Shown here: in pieces, positions 6,537-14,137 of the stretch
Numbering within the stretch: the stretch's first letter is position 1
How the letters are laid out: the number at the start of each line of letters is the position of its first letter
Assembly: GCA_963712175.1 (NCBI GenBank)
Contig: CAVQGZ010000002.1
Span: 1 to 21,068 of the forward strand
Source of the DNA: CAVQGZ01 sp963712175
GTDB taxonomy: Bacteria; Actinomycetota; Actinomycetes; Jiangellales; Jiangellaceae
Reading direction: 5' to 3'
DNA length: 21,068 nt
Notes under the pieces: generated by a model
Databases searched by the model: none
Seen by the model: only the letters and a program-made list of their open reading frames with translations
What the model was told of the DNA's origin: nothing
Made by a program: the position numbers and the translations under genes

Positions 6537-8366
6537 TCACCCGCGGGCGGTCGGGACGGATGCTGCGCGCCGTGGCGCCGGGACGGTGCTGAGCGTGGCC
6601 AGCCGGCTTCGTGTCGTGGACGTGTCGGCACCCGGGGTCTGGGAGTCGGACGAGGGGGCGCGGATGGTCACCTCGTCCGGCACGAGGTCGAGCTTCCAGC
6701 AGAAGACCCGCCGCATCGACGGCTCGGCGGCGATCCCCTCGATGACGTGGCGGAACTGGGTCAGGATCGCCAGCGCATGGGGTGGGGTCTGCTCGGGGGC
6801 ACGCAGCTCGTGCGTGCCGCCGTGCTCGGTGCGGACCAGCCGGTACCCGACCGCTTCGAGAAGCTGTGACGCGGTGCGGATTCGTCGCCCGATGAGAGCG
6901 TCGATCGTGGCATCACCCGCGTCACCGCCGCCGCCCTCGGGGGCGTAGAGGTGCAGAACCGCCTGGTCGAGCCAGTCGACGAGCCGGCCGGCCGGGATGC
7001 GTGTCTGGGTCAGCAGGTCGATCAGGTCGCCGTGGACGAGCGCCTCGACGTTGGTCACGCCCTCCTGCTCCAGGCGCGCCCGGTCGTACAGGTCGATGCC
7101 CTGCAGTGCCGTCAGCGGCTGAGGCTCGCCGACCCGTCCGATGCGCAGGCTGAACCGCTGGCGGACGACCTCGAACATGCGGGTGATGAAGGTGTTGGGC
7201 ACCAGCCCGACGAAGAAGGCCGCGGTGAGGATCAGCCACTGCGACCACTCCCCGTCCGACCCTGTGGTGAAGGTGCCCAGGAGGGCTGCGAGCGCCACCA
7301 CGATCAGCATGCGGCCGGCGATCTGGCTGTAGGCCTTGGGGCGGAGGTCGCCGCGCAGGTACCCGCGCAGCGAGGTGTTGACCGCGTACAGGTAGGCGCC
7401 CAGGAAGGCGAACGGCAGGACGTCGGCCGTCGGGGTGAGGATGCTCAGCAGCGACGAGCCCGCAGCCGCCTCGGGCGCCGTCTCGACGGCCAGGACCGCC
7501 GGGCGCAGGTTGACGAACGCGGCCACCAGGCTCAGCGAGAGCACCATGGTGCACACCAGGATGGGGGACGAGCGCCGGCTCTGCTGCACCGCGGAGCGGC
7601 CCTCGCCGAACACGTCCTTCATCCGGGCGCCGTAGCGCGCCTCGACGTCCGGCACCGACGTCAGCCGGTCGTCGAGGCGAAAGACGTTGAGGAGGAACCG
7701 GGTGCGCAGGGCCTCCGCGCGTTGGCGCTCGAAGAAGAAGTACAGCAACCCGGGGAACACGATCGCGAACCCGAGGAACAAGGCCTGCACCACGACCAGG
7801 AAGAGGCCCACGGCGTTCTCCTCGCGCAGCGCCTCGGCCGGTGCCGTGGCGCCGAGGTTGCCCAGCCACGCGGCGACCAGTGCCGACCCGAACCCGCTGA
7901 CGACGACCAGGAGGAGCAGCGCCCGGTCCACGATCCAGGTCGACAGCGCTCCGGTGCCGACGGAGGTGACGGTGCGGCTCACGAGGACCCCCACCACGGT
8001 GGCCGCTGCGAAGGCCAGCAGGCCCCACCCGGGGTTGGTCGCCATACCCACGCCGACGCCGGCGATGAGCGCGGCCAGGCTGACCAGCCCTACGGTGGCC
8101 GAGGCCTGGTCCTCCGCTTCCGGCGTCACCTCTCGGACGAGCCGCACCAGGCTGCTGTGCTCCAGGGTCGGCTCGTCGAAGTTCGCCAAGCGGTCCGCGG
8201 CGAGCTCGACCTCGCCCAGGGGCGACAGCGCGACCTCGTCCCCCGTGCCCTCGACGCGGACGTGGCCGGCTGTGAGGTTGCGCAGGTAGACAGCCTCGAG
8301 GGCGTCGTCGGCCCCCGCGGGAGTCGTTGCGTCGTCGTTGGTGGATGTGGAGCTCGTCGTCGCCAT
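6537..8366 (-). CDS. 609-aa multi-spanning membrane protein of unknown function with C-terminal helical (HhH/SAM-like) region
   Basis: I do not recognise this family. After a low-complexity N-terminus (Ser/Thr/Asp/Ala, residues 1-22) comes a short strand-rich segment (VYLRNLTAGHVRVEG to about residue 80). About seven or eight hydrophobic segments follow, near 92-108, 113-130, 147-168, 187-212, 269-286, 316-330, 352-366 and 377-394. A soluble loop lies at about 213-265 (ERQRAEALRTRFLLNVFRLD...). The C-terminal soluble part includes GIDLYDRARLEQEGVTNVE and LVHGDLIDLLTQTRIPAGRL, which resembles a helix-hairpin-helix or SAM-like helical module, then a disordered Ser/Thr/Ala-rich tail. The ATG is supported by a strong AGGAGG ribosome site 5 nt upstream, unlike most neighbours. 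It is upstream of the LCP gene by 34 bp, so a cell-envelope role is possible but unproven. A 691-codon open frame opposite it has no recognisable product. Confidence 0.8.
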   Translation of the reverse strand: MATTSSTSTNDDATTPAGADDALEAVYLRNLTAGHVRVEGTGDEVALSPLGEVELAADRLANFDEPTLEHSSLVRLVREVTPEAEDQASATVGLVSLAALIAGVGVGMATNPGWGLLAFAAATVVGVLVSRTVTSVGTGALSTWIVDRALLLLVVVSGFGSALVAAWLGNLGATAPAEALREENAVGLFLVVVQALFLGFAIVFPGLLYFFFERQRAEALRTRFLLNVFRLDDRLTSVPDVEARYGARMKDVFGEGRSAVQQSRRSSPILVCTMVLSLSLVAAFVNLRPAVLAVETAPEAAAGSSLLSILTPTADVLPFAFLGAYLYAVNTSLRGYLRGDLRPKAYSQIAGRMLIVVALAALLGTFTTGSDGEWSQWLILTAAFFVGLVPNTFITRMFEVVRQRFSLRIGRVGEPQPLTALQGIDLYDRARLEQEGVTNVEALVHGDLIDLLTQTRIPAGRLVDWLDQAVLHLYAPEGGGGDAGDATIDALIGRRIRTASQLLEAVGYRLVRTEHGGTHELRAPEQTPPHALAILTQFRHVIEGIAAEPSMRRVFCWKLDLVPDEVTIRAPSSDSQTPGADTSTTRSRLATLSTVPAPRRAASVPTARG

Positions 8367-8480
8367 GACTGCCTCCTGGCCGTCCTACCCGGCCGCTGGC
8401 TTCACCAGCCGTTGGCTCCGAGGTTGGCAGTGCCCATGCCCGAGGTCAAGGTCGTGACGTGCCGGCCTGCGACGTCGCCG

Positions 8481-8496
8481 CCGTGCCCCGGCACGG
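8481..8496 (-). terminator. Hairpin downstream of dtd, possible terminator
   Basis: A near-perfect palindrome (CCGTGCC arms) lies 15-30 nt past the dtd stop, within the 144-bp gap before the membrane gene. There is no U-tract, so its terminator role is uncertain. Confidence 0.4.
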
Positions 8497-8510
8497 TTGT
8501 CTGGCCTCCG

Positions 8511-8948
8511 TCAGGTGTCGAGCACCAGCGTCACGGGACCGTCGTTGACCAGGCTCACCTGCATCATCGCCCCGAACACGCCCGTCTCGACGTGCGCGCC
8601 GAGCGCCCTCATCTCGTCCACGAATGCCGTCACGAGGGGCTCGGACACCGGGCCGGGCGCGGCGGCCGACCACGACGGGCGCCGGCCCTTGCGGGTGTCG
8701 GCGTACAGCGTGAACTGGCTGACGACGAGAACCGGGGCGCCGATGTCGGCGGGGCTCCGCTCGCCATCCATGATGCGCAGCGTCCAGATCTTGGCCGCGA
8801 GCCGTGCAGCCTCCGCACGTCCGTCGTCGTGCGTGACCCCGAGAAGGACGAGGATTCCCTGCTTGGCCGGGCCGGGCTCACAGCGTCCGACGACCACTCC
8901 GTCGACCGACACCGAGGCCTGGCTGACCCGCTGCACCACCGCCCGCAC
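8511..8948 (-). CDS. dtd: D-aminoacyl-tRNA deacylase (DTD1 type)
   Basis: Cytoplasmic proofreading enzyme that removes D-amino acids (and Gly) from tRNA. The 145-aa product begins VRAVVQRVSQASVSVDG, the classical Dtd start, from GTG at 8948. It contains the substrate-gating motif SQFTLYADTRKGRRPS and the C-terminal NDGPVT motif (cross-subunit GP motif) near the end, VNDGPVTLVLDT. The open frame extends much further upstream, but the codons before 8948 have no Dtd homology and overlap the divergent cysQ gene, so the long version is rejected. The gene is intact and of normal length. It is divergent from cysQ across 108 bp, and is followed by a hairpin. Confidence 0.95.
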   Translation of the reverse strand: MRAVVQRVSQASVSVDGVVVGRCEPGPAKQGILVLLGVTHDDGRAEAARLAAKIWTLRIMDGERSPADIGAPVLVVSQFTLYADTRKGRRPSWSAAAPGPVSEPLVTAFVDEMRALGAHVETGVFGAMMQVSLVNDGPVTLVLDT

Positions 8949-9056
8949 GGCCCGATGGTCGCATCTGGGCATCTCGTCCCCCGCACCGGCCACGAGTGGG
9001 CCCGACCTGGGAGCATGCTTGCGTAGCCAAGGAGCGAGACAGGGACCATCACGAGC

Positions 9057-9818
9057 ATGTACTCCGATCGAGCCGGCGAGTCCGATGTCGAGCTCGCCAC
9101 CCGCTTGGCCGACCAGGCCGGGGCGTTGCTGCTTGCGACGCGAGATGCGTCTGCCCTCGACCGTCGCGCGTTGGGTGCGCAGGGAGACCGGGTAGCCCAG
9201 GCGTTCCTGGCCGCCGAGCTTGCCGCGGCGCGTCCCGACGACGCGGTGCTGTCGGAGGAGGCCGAGGACGACCCGTCCCGCCTGCAGGCACGTCGGGTGT
9301 GGATCATCGACCCCCTCGACGGCACCCGGGAGTACTCGCAGGGTCGCCACGACTGGGCCGTCCATGTTGCGCTGTGGGAGGACGGCGACCTGGTCGCGGC
9401 GGCTGTGGCGTTGCCTGGACGCGGCCTGGTGTGCTCGACGGCAGGCGGCAACGATTTGCCGCAGCGACCGAGCGGGCCCATGCAGATCGCGGTGAGCCGG
9501 TCTCGCCCGCCGAGGCAGGCGCACTGGCTGGTCGAGCGGGCCGATGCTCAGCTCGTGCCCATGGGGTCGGCCGGCTACAAGGCGCTGGCTGTGCTGCTCG
9601 GGGACGTGGACGCCTACGTCCACGCCGGCGGGCAGTACGAGTGGGACTCCGCCGCCCCGGTTGCGGTTGCTCGCGCCTTCGGGCTGCACACGAGCCGGGT
9701 GGACGGGTCCGAGCTGGTCTACAACCAGCCCGACCCCTGGCTGCCCGACCTGATCGTGTCTCGTCCGGAGGCTGCCGAGCGGATTCTCAGCGTCACGCGA
9801 GCGGGCGGGGCGACCTGA
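9057..9818 (+). CDS. cysQ: 3'(2'),5'-bisphosphate nucleotidase CysQ-like (inositol monophosphatase family)
   Basis: A 253-aa Mg2+-dependent, Li+-sensitive phosphatase family member, probably hydrolysing 3'-phosphoadenosine 5'-phosphate (PAP) from sulfate assimilation. Metal-binding motifs are in order: the EE pair in LSEEAEDDP (about 66-67), DPLDGT in WIIDPLDGTREYSQGRHDW (about 85-90) and WDSAAPVAVA (about 196). The EYSQGRHDWAVHVAL stretch is like actinobacterial CysQ. The gene is intact. ATG 9057 was chosen as the first start in the region after the divergent dtd gene; no strong ribosome site is visible. ndh follows 52 bp downstream. Another IMPase-family substrate, such as fructose-1,6-bisphosphate or inositol phosphate, is possible. 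Confidence 0.9.
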   Translation: MYSDRAGESDVELATRLADQAGALLLATRDASALDRRALGAQGDRVAQAFLAAELAAARPDDAVLSEEAEDDPSRLQARRVWIIDPLDGTREYSQGRHDWAVHVALWEDGDLVAAAVALPGRGLVCSTAGGNDLPQRPSGPMQIAVSRSRPPRQAHWLVERADAQLVPMGSAGYKALAVLLGDVDAYVHAGGQYEWDSAAPVAVARAFGLHTSRVDGSELVYNQPDPWLPDLIVSRPEAAERILSVTRAGGAT

Positions 9819-9858
9819 CGGATTTCTCGGCCGGGGTGCTTGGAGTGCGCGAGCCGGG

Positions 9859-9864
9859 CAGTCT
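9859..9864 (+). promoter_or_regulatory. Candidate leaderless -10 box of ndh
   Basis: CAGTCT ends 6 nt before the ATG at 9871, the same spacing as at several other genes in the window. There is no clear ribosome-binding site at the start, in line with a leaderless transcript. Confidence 0.35.
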
Positions 9865-9870
9865 GGACGC

Positions 9871-11220
9871 ATGACTCGCCCCCATCACGTCGTGATCATC
9901 GGCTCCGGCTTCGGCGGCCTGTTCGCCGCCAAGGCGCTGAAGAAGGCCGACGTGCTCGTCACGCTCATCTCCGACACGTCGCTGCACCTGTTCCAGCCGC
10001 TGCTCTACCAGGTCGCCACCGGCATCCTCTCGACGGGAGAGATCGCGCCGTCGACGCGGGAGATCCTCCGGCGGCACAAGAACACCCGGACCGTGCTGGG
10101 CAAGGTGACCGACATCGACCTCGAGCGCAGGGTCGTGACGGCGGATGTGGTGGGCGAGACGACGTTCAGCACCCCCTACGACAGCCTCATCGTGGCGGCC
10201 GGCGCCGGACAGTCGTACTTCGGCAACGACCACTTCGCGCAGCACGCGCCCGGGATGAAGTCGATCGACGACGCACTGGAGCTGCGCGGTCGGATCTTCG
10301 CCGCCTTCGAGATGGCCGAGGTCGAGACCGATCCCGAGCGCGTCGCCGAGTGGCTGACCTTCGTCGTCGTCGGCGCCGGCCCGACCGGCGTGGAGATGGC
10401 CGGCCAGATCGCCGAGCTGGCCCACCGGGCGCTGAAGGACGACTTCAGGGCGATCGACCCGACCGATGCCCGGGTGATCCTCATGGACGCGGCGCCGCAG
10501 GTTCTGCCGCCGTTCGGGGAGCACCTGGGGCAGGAGGCGTCGAAGACCCTCGAGGGGCTCGGTGTCGACATCCTGCTCAACGCCATGGTCACCGACATCG
10601 ATGCTGCCGGGCTGGAGTACAAGCGCGAGGACGGCGACGTCCACAGGATCCCGGCGCGGACCAAGGTCTGGGCGGCCGGTGTCGCGGCATCACCGCTGGC
10701 TCGGCACCTGGCCGAGCAGTGCGGAGCCGAGGTCGACAAGGCCGGACGCGTCGCGGTTCGGCCTGACCTGACCCTGCCCGGGCACCCCGAGGTCTTCGTC
10801 GTCGGCGACATGATGTCGCTGGACTTTCTCCCCGGCGTCGCTCAGGTGGCCATGCAGGGCGGGGTGCACGCAGCGGCGACCATCAAGGCGCGCCTTCGCG
10901 CCGAGGCCGGCCCTGGTCGCTTCGTGTACAACGACAAGGGCAGCATGGCGGTCATCAGCCGCAACCGGGCCGTCGCCAAGATCGGCGAGACCGAGCTGGC
11001 CGGGTACCCGGCGTGGCTGGCGTGGCTGTTCGTCCACCTCATCTACCTCGTGGGCTTCAAGAACAGGTTCACCACGCTGGTCTCGTGGTTCGTCACGTTC
11101 GTGGGCCGCGGGCGTCCGCAACGCTCCGTCACCCACCAGCAGATCTACGGCCGACGGGCGCTGGAGCGCGTCGGGGCGGACGACCCCGTGGCGGTCGGGT
11201 TGTCGAGCCCGTCTGAGTAG
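9871..11220 (+). CDS. ndh: Type II NADH:quinone oxidoreductase (NDH-2)
   Basis: A 449-aa single-subunit FAD enzyme that passes electrons from NADH to menaquinone at the cytoplasmic face of the membrane without pumping protons. The N-terminal FAD site is VVIIGSGFGGLFAAKAL (about 7-23). The quinone-site region FQPLLYQVATGILSTGEIA follows. The second dinucleotide-binding motif is VVVGAGPTGVEMAGQIAEL (about 165-183), and the third FAD contact is HPEVFVVGDMMSL. The C-terminus carries amphipathic/hydrophobic helices (WLAWLFVHLIYLVGFKNRF... and VSWFVTF) expected to anchor the enzyme in the membrane. The gene is intact and of normal length for the family. Confidence 0.95.
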   Translation: MTRPHHVVIIGSGFGGLFAAKALKKADVLVTLISDTSLHLFQPLLYQVATGILSTGEIAPSTREILRRHKNTRTVLGKVTDIDLERRVVTADVVGETTFSTPYDSLIVAAGAGQSYFGNDHFAQHAPGMKSIDDALELRGRIFAAFEMAEVETDPERVAEWLTFVVVGAGPTGVEMAGQIAELAHRALKDDFRAIDPTDARVILMDAAPQVLPPFGEHLGQEASKTLEGLGVDILLNAMVTDIDAAGLEYKREDGDVHRIPARTKVWAAGVAASPLARHLAEQCGAEVDKAGRVAVRPDLTLPGHPEVFVVGDMMSLDFLPGVAQVAMQGGVHAAATIKARLRAEAGPGRFVYNDKGSMAVISRNRAVAKIGETELAGYPAWLAWLFVHLIYLVGFKNRFTTLVSWFVTFVGRGRPQRSVTHQQIYGRRALERVGADDPVAVGLSSPSE

Positions 11221-11253
11221 TCGGCCTCTGCAACCAGGCTCCGGCCGGTAGGC

Positions 11254-11259
11254 CACACT
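11254..11259 (+). promoter_or_regulatory. Candidate leaderless -10 box of the Hcp-like gene
   Basis: CACACT ends 6 nt before the ATG at 11266, in a 45-bp gap after ndh. No ribosome-binding site is visible. Confidence 0.35.
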
Positions 11260-11265
11260 GCACTC

Positions 11266-11724
11266 ATGACCACGGCGATCCGGATGACGATCCAGGTGAA
11301 CGGCGAGCCGATCGAGGGGGAGGGCAGGGCCGAGCGCGACTCTGGCTACATCGAGTGCCGGACCTTCTCCGACGGCATCACGACCGACCAGGCGCCGACC
11401 GGGCGTTCGCTGGGCCGTCGGCACTACGAGCCGATCGTCTTTCGCAAGCAGATCGACAGCACCAGCCCTCAGCTGTTGTCGACCCTCTCCCAGAACCTGC
11501 AGGTGGACGCCGAGTTCCGCTTCTTCAGGCCCACCAGCGAGTTCGGTCTCGAGCACTACTTCACGGTGTCGATCACCGGGGCCCGCATCGTGAGCATCGA
11601 GCGCTCGTGGTCGGCGGAGTCGCACGAGGAGCACGAAGAGGTCGCGATCGCGCCGCTCGCGATCACGTGGACGTACGAGCCGTCCGGCATCTCCTTCGAG
11701 AGCCGGCCGCGCGGGATGGTGTAG
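11266..11724 (+). CDS. Hcp-like (type VI tube protein fold) protein, solitary
   Basis: A 152-aa protein with the layout of the Hcp family: an N-terminal strand, YIECRTFSDGITTDQAPTGR, then HYEPIVFRKQIDSTSPQLLSTL (in Hcp the segment 'kyvDkSSPxLl'), AEFRFFRP..., LEHYFTVSITGARIVSIE, and the late ITWTYEP motif ('IxWxYxp'). Hcp forms hexameric rings in type VI secretion and also occurs as stand-alone proteins. No other type VI or contractile-injection gene is in the window, and true type VI systems are not known from Actinomycetota, so the role is unknown. The gene is intact. It converges with the HNH nuclease gene across a hairpin. The assignment is by motif pattern, without a profile search. Confidence 0.75.
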   Translation: MTTAIRMTIQVNGEPIEGEGRAERDSGYIECRTFSDGITTDQAPTGRSLGRRHYEPIVFRKQIDSTSPQLLSTLSQNLQVDAEFRFFRPTSEFGLEHYFTVSITGARIVSIERSWSAESHEEHEEVAIAPLAITWTYEPSGISFESRPRGMV

Positions 11725-11744
11725 CCGGCGGGGCCTCCCGCTGG
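11725..11744. terminator. Hairpin between convergent genes (possible bidirectional terminator)
   Basis: The 8-bp stem CCGGCGGG/CCCGCTGG (one G-U pair in RNA) with a 4-nt loop begins right after the Hcp-like stop codon and lies 11 bp from the end of the HNH gene on the other strand. There is no T-tract, as is common in high-GC genomes. Confidence 0.42.
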
Positions 11745-11754
11745 CGCGCGGGGC

Positions 11755-13182
11755 CTACTCGCGAGCGGGCGCGACGCGCAGGGGCGGCGATCGATCGGCC
11801 GCGGTCTGCGCGCGCCGTTCCCATCCCGCGGTCGAGGCCCAGAAGAGTCCGGGCTGGCCGGAATCCGGCGCCAGCTGCCATAGGCCCTGGTGCAGCGTTC
11901 GATGATGGTGCCTGCACAGCAGAACCAGGTTGTCCAGCGACGTCGGACCGCCGTCGGCCCAGTGCACGACATGGTGGGCGTCGCAGTACGCCGACGTCCG
12001 CGTGCACCCCGGGTGGACGCACCCACCGTCTCGGACCCGCAGGGCCTTGAGCTGCCCGGTCGTGGCGAGCCTGGAGGCGCGTCCGACGTCCAAGGGCAGC
12101 CACCCGCCGCCGAGCGCTACGGCCGGGGGGCTCGACGGCTTCGAGGGTCCGCCGTTGGGCGGCGGGAGGAGCCTCGCCAGCACCGTGGTCAGCTGGCCGT
12201 CGCACGCCCAGCGACGGGCGACCGCTGCCGGCACCGAGGCGCCCGTCCAGGGCAGCGTGACGCTCCCTCCACCCACGCGCAGAGCTTCTTCGTCGACGAC
12301 GACCGACACATGCGGTCGCTCGCCACCGAGCTCTGGCTCGTTGCCCGAGTCGAGTCCGAGCTTTGCGAGGTCGAGCAGCGCGTCCGCGCGGCGTTGACGC
12401 GTCGAGCGCCTGTCAGTGGGGCCGGACTGTGACATGAGTGGCATGAGGGCGGACTGCAGCAGCTCCGTCGACTCGACGTCGAACACACCGTCCAGGTACC
12501 CGTGATCCCCGACCACAGTCAACGTCACGCCGCGGCGTTCGTAGGCGTTGTGGAGCTCCTTCTCAGCACCCTCCGGGTCGACCAGCGCGTGGATCTGCGC
12601 CGTCGCTCGGCGTACGACGGACGGTTCGGACTGGCGGGCAAGGTCGAGAAGGATCGGCTGCGCCGTCGTCGCGTGCTCGGCGCCCACCTTGCGCATCACA
12701 GCGACGATGGCCGACACGTGCTGCGGCGAGATAAGCCCGCGTGCCAGGGTGTCGCGCGTCTGCGGCAAGTGATCACGCAAGGCGCGCGCGGAGCGAGTCA
12801 GGTGCGCAGCTCGACCGGCCGACATCCGGGTGCGGTGCTCGAGCCACCGCTTCGTCGAGCGGTGGCGGGTCGTCGACGCGACGTCAGCAGCGTCGAAGGC
12901 GCCGATGGCGTCCAGCAACCCCGCGTGCAGTCGGTTCTCAGCCCGAACCGTGAGTGCTACCAGCGACGATCGTTCGTCGGCCGTCAGGGTTGTCAGATCA
13001 GCCGCGAGCAGGCGGTCGAGCACGTCGTGCAGCTCGCGCGCGATGGTCGGGGCGTGAGCCGATTCTCGCCAGGCTGGCCGGCCCAGAAGCCTGGCGCACC
13101 ACCGCCGCAACCCCACTCGAACCCATGTTCGAATCATGCCACCAGGCTCCGACACTTCCTGGACCCGTCCACAGCAGGGCAC
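11755..13182 (-). CDS. HNH endonuclease with DUF222 (13E12 repeat family)
   Basis: A protein of up to 475 aa with an N-terminal helical DUF222 domain (for example LTADERSSLVALTVRAENRL, GLISPQHVSAIVAVM and RRADALLDLAKLGLD) and a C-terminal HNH nuclease. The nuclease is GGCVHPGCTRTSAYCDAHHV, HWADGGPTSLDNLVLLC and RHHHRTLHQG, with the His-Asn-His metal site and Cys residues that probably bind zinc. This multicopy family is found across Actinomycetota (13E12 in Mycobacterium) and its role is unsettled; it is often mobile-element-like. The start is uncertain: GTG 13182, ATG 13137 and a later GTG are all in frame. A perfect LexA-type box at 13117-13132 overlaps this region, so the gene is probably DNA-damage inducible and the true start may be downstream of the box. 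It follows rmlD by 84 bp on the same strand. Confidence 0.9.
   Translation of the reverse strand: MPCCGRVQEVSEPGGMIRTWVRVGLRRWCARLLGRPAWRESAHAPTIARELHDVLDRLLAADLTTLTADERSSLVALTVRAENRLHAGLLDAIGAFDAADVASTTRHRSTKRWLEHRTRMSAGRAAHLTRSARALRDHLPQTRDTLARGLISPQHVSAIVAVMRKVGAEHATTAQPILLDLARQSEPSVVRRATAQIHALVDPEGAEKELHNAYERRGVTLTVVGDHGYLDGVFDVESTELLQSALMPLMSQSGPTDRRSTRQRRADALLDLAKLGLDSGNEPELGGERPHVSVVVDEEALRVGGGSVTLPWTGASVPAAVARRWACDGQLTTVLARLLPPPNGGPSKPSSPPAVALGGGWLPLDVGRASRLATTGQLKALRVRDGGCVHPGCTRTSAYCDAHHVVHWADGGPTSLDNLVLLCRHHHRTLHQGLWQLAPDSGQPGLFWASTAGWERRAQTAADRSPPLRVAPARE
13117..13132 (-). promoter_or_regulatory. LexA (SOS) box at the 5' end of the HNH nuclease gene
   Basis: The 16-bp perfect inverted repeat TCGAAC-N4-GTTCGA equals the mycobacterial/actinobacterial SOS box consensus. 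It is located just after the ATG candidate at 13137 (codons 2-7 of that reading). Confidence 0.8.
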
Positions 13183-13266
13183 GAGTGCAGTTGGCGATGT
13201 CGAGAATCGGATCGCCGGGTCCGCGTCGGCGCAGGCGAGAGGGCCTGCTCGAGCCGATCGCGGACC

Positions 13267-14134
13267 TTAGGTACTTGCGACGCTGCGTGCCCTCAGCGCT
13301 GCTTCAAGCGCTTCGCGCCAGTCCCGCATCGGCGCCAGGCCAGCGCCTGACCAGGCGTCGTGGCCTAGCACTGACCATGCCGGTCGTGGTGCCGGGCGTG
13401 GGAACGCTGCCGTCGTCGTGGGACGGACGCGCGCCGGGTCTCCACCCGTCAGCGTGACGGCTGCCTGCGCGAACCCGTACCAGGTCGTCTGGCCCGAAGG
13501 AGTGGCGTGGTAGACGCCCGCTGGGGCCTCGACCTGCACGGTGTCGACGATGCGGTGCGCCAGGTCGACCGTCCAGGTGGGCTGTCCGCGCTGGTCGTCG
13601 ACCACGTCGACGGTGTCTCGATCCTGCAGCAGCCGCAGGATCGTCGAGACGAAGTTGTTGCCGTGCCACCCGTACAGCCAGGCGGTCCGCAGGATCCACG
13701 ACCGATCAGGCAGGTAGGTCCGCACGGCCCACTCGCCCGCGGCCTTCGTGCGTCCGTAGGCGGACCGCGGAGCCACGCGCGCGTCCTCGGGGTAGGGCTC
13801 GGTGGCCTCGCCGGAGAAGACGTAGTCGGTCGAGATCTGCAGCAGGCGTGCCCCGGACGCGGCGCAGGCCCGAGCGAGGGTCGCCGGGCCGACGGCGTTG
13901 ACGTGGAACGGCGGCGGCCTCGTTCGACTCAGCGCCGTCGACGTCGGTCCAGGCGGCGCAGTTGACCACGACGTCGACGCCCTCGATCGCCTCGGCGACA
14001 CCGGCCGGGTCGGTGATGTCCAGGTCAGGCAGGTCACCGGGGATGACGCGATCGTCCGGCCGCCGTGCGGCCAGCACCTCGAGAAGGTCGGTCCCGAGCA
14101 TCCCGTTGGAGCCGGTGACCAGCCAGGTCGTCAT
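13267..14134 (-). CDS. rmlD: dTDP-4-dehydrorhamnose reductase, one frameshift
   Basis: Last enzyme of dTDP-L-rhamnose synthesis; it reduces dTDP-4-keto-rhamnose with NADPH. It begins MTTWLVTGSNGMLGTDLLEV (dinucleotide-binding GxxGxxG) and continues VDVVVNCAAWTDVDGAESNE. An extra base near 13912 then shifts the frame. The rest reads FHVNAVGPATLARACAASGA, LLQISTDYVFSGEATEP, SAYGRTKAAGEWAVR (catalytic Y-x-x-x-K) and SWILRTAWLYGWHGNNFVST, all RmlD hallmarks. Removing one base gives about 288 aa, the normal length. ATG 14134 lies 3 bp after the rmlB stop, so rmlB-rmlD form one operon. Confidence 0.92.
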
Positions 14135-14137
14135 CGT

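Noticed and set aside
6951..9026. A 691-codon open frame on the plus strand opposite the membrane protein and dtd genes.
   Set aside because: It is rich in Arg, Asp, His, Gln and Gly with no domain or motif. Long antisense frames are expected opposite genes with high-GC third positions.
8949..9872. Upstream extension of dtd to a 453-codon protein.
   Set aside because: The extra N-terminal codons lack similarity to Dtd and lie antisense to cysQ; the Dtd family begins at the GTG at 8948.
11266..11724. Type VI secretion or extracellular contractile injection locus.
   Set aside because: Only one Hcp-like gene is present; no sheath, VgrG, baseplate or ATPase gene is in the window.
11742..11760. 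GGGGCCT direct repeat near the Hcp-HNH junction as an attachment site.
   Set aside because: Only a 7-bp repeat in GC-rich DNA and no integrase nearby; the hairpin explains the local structure better.
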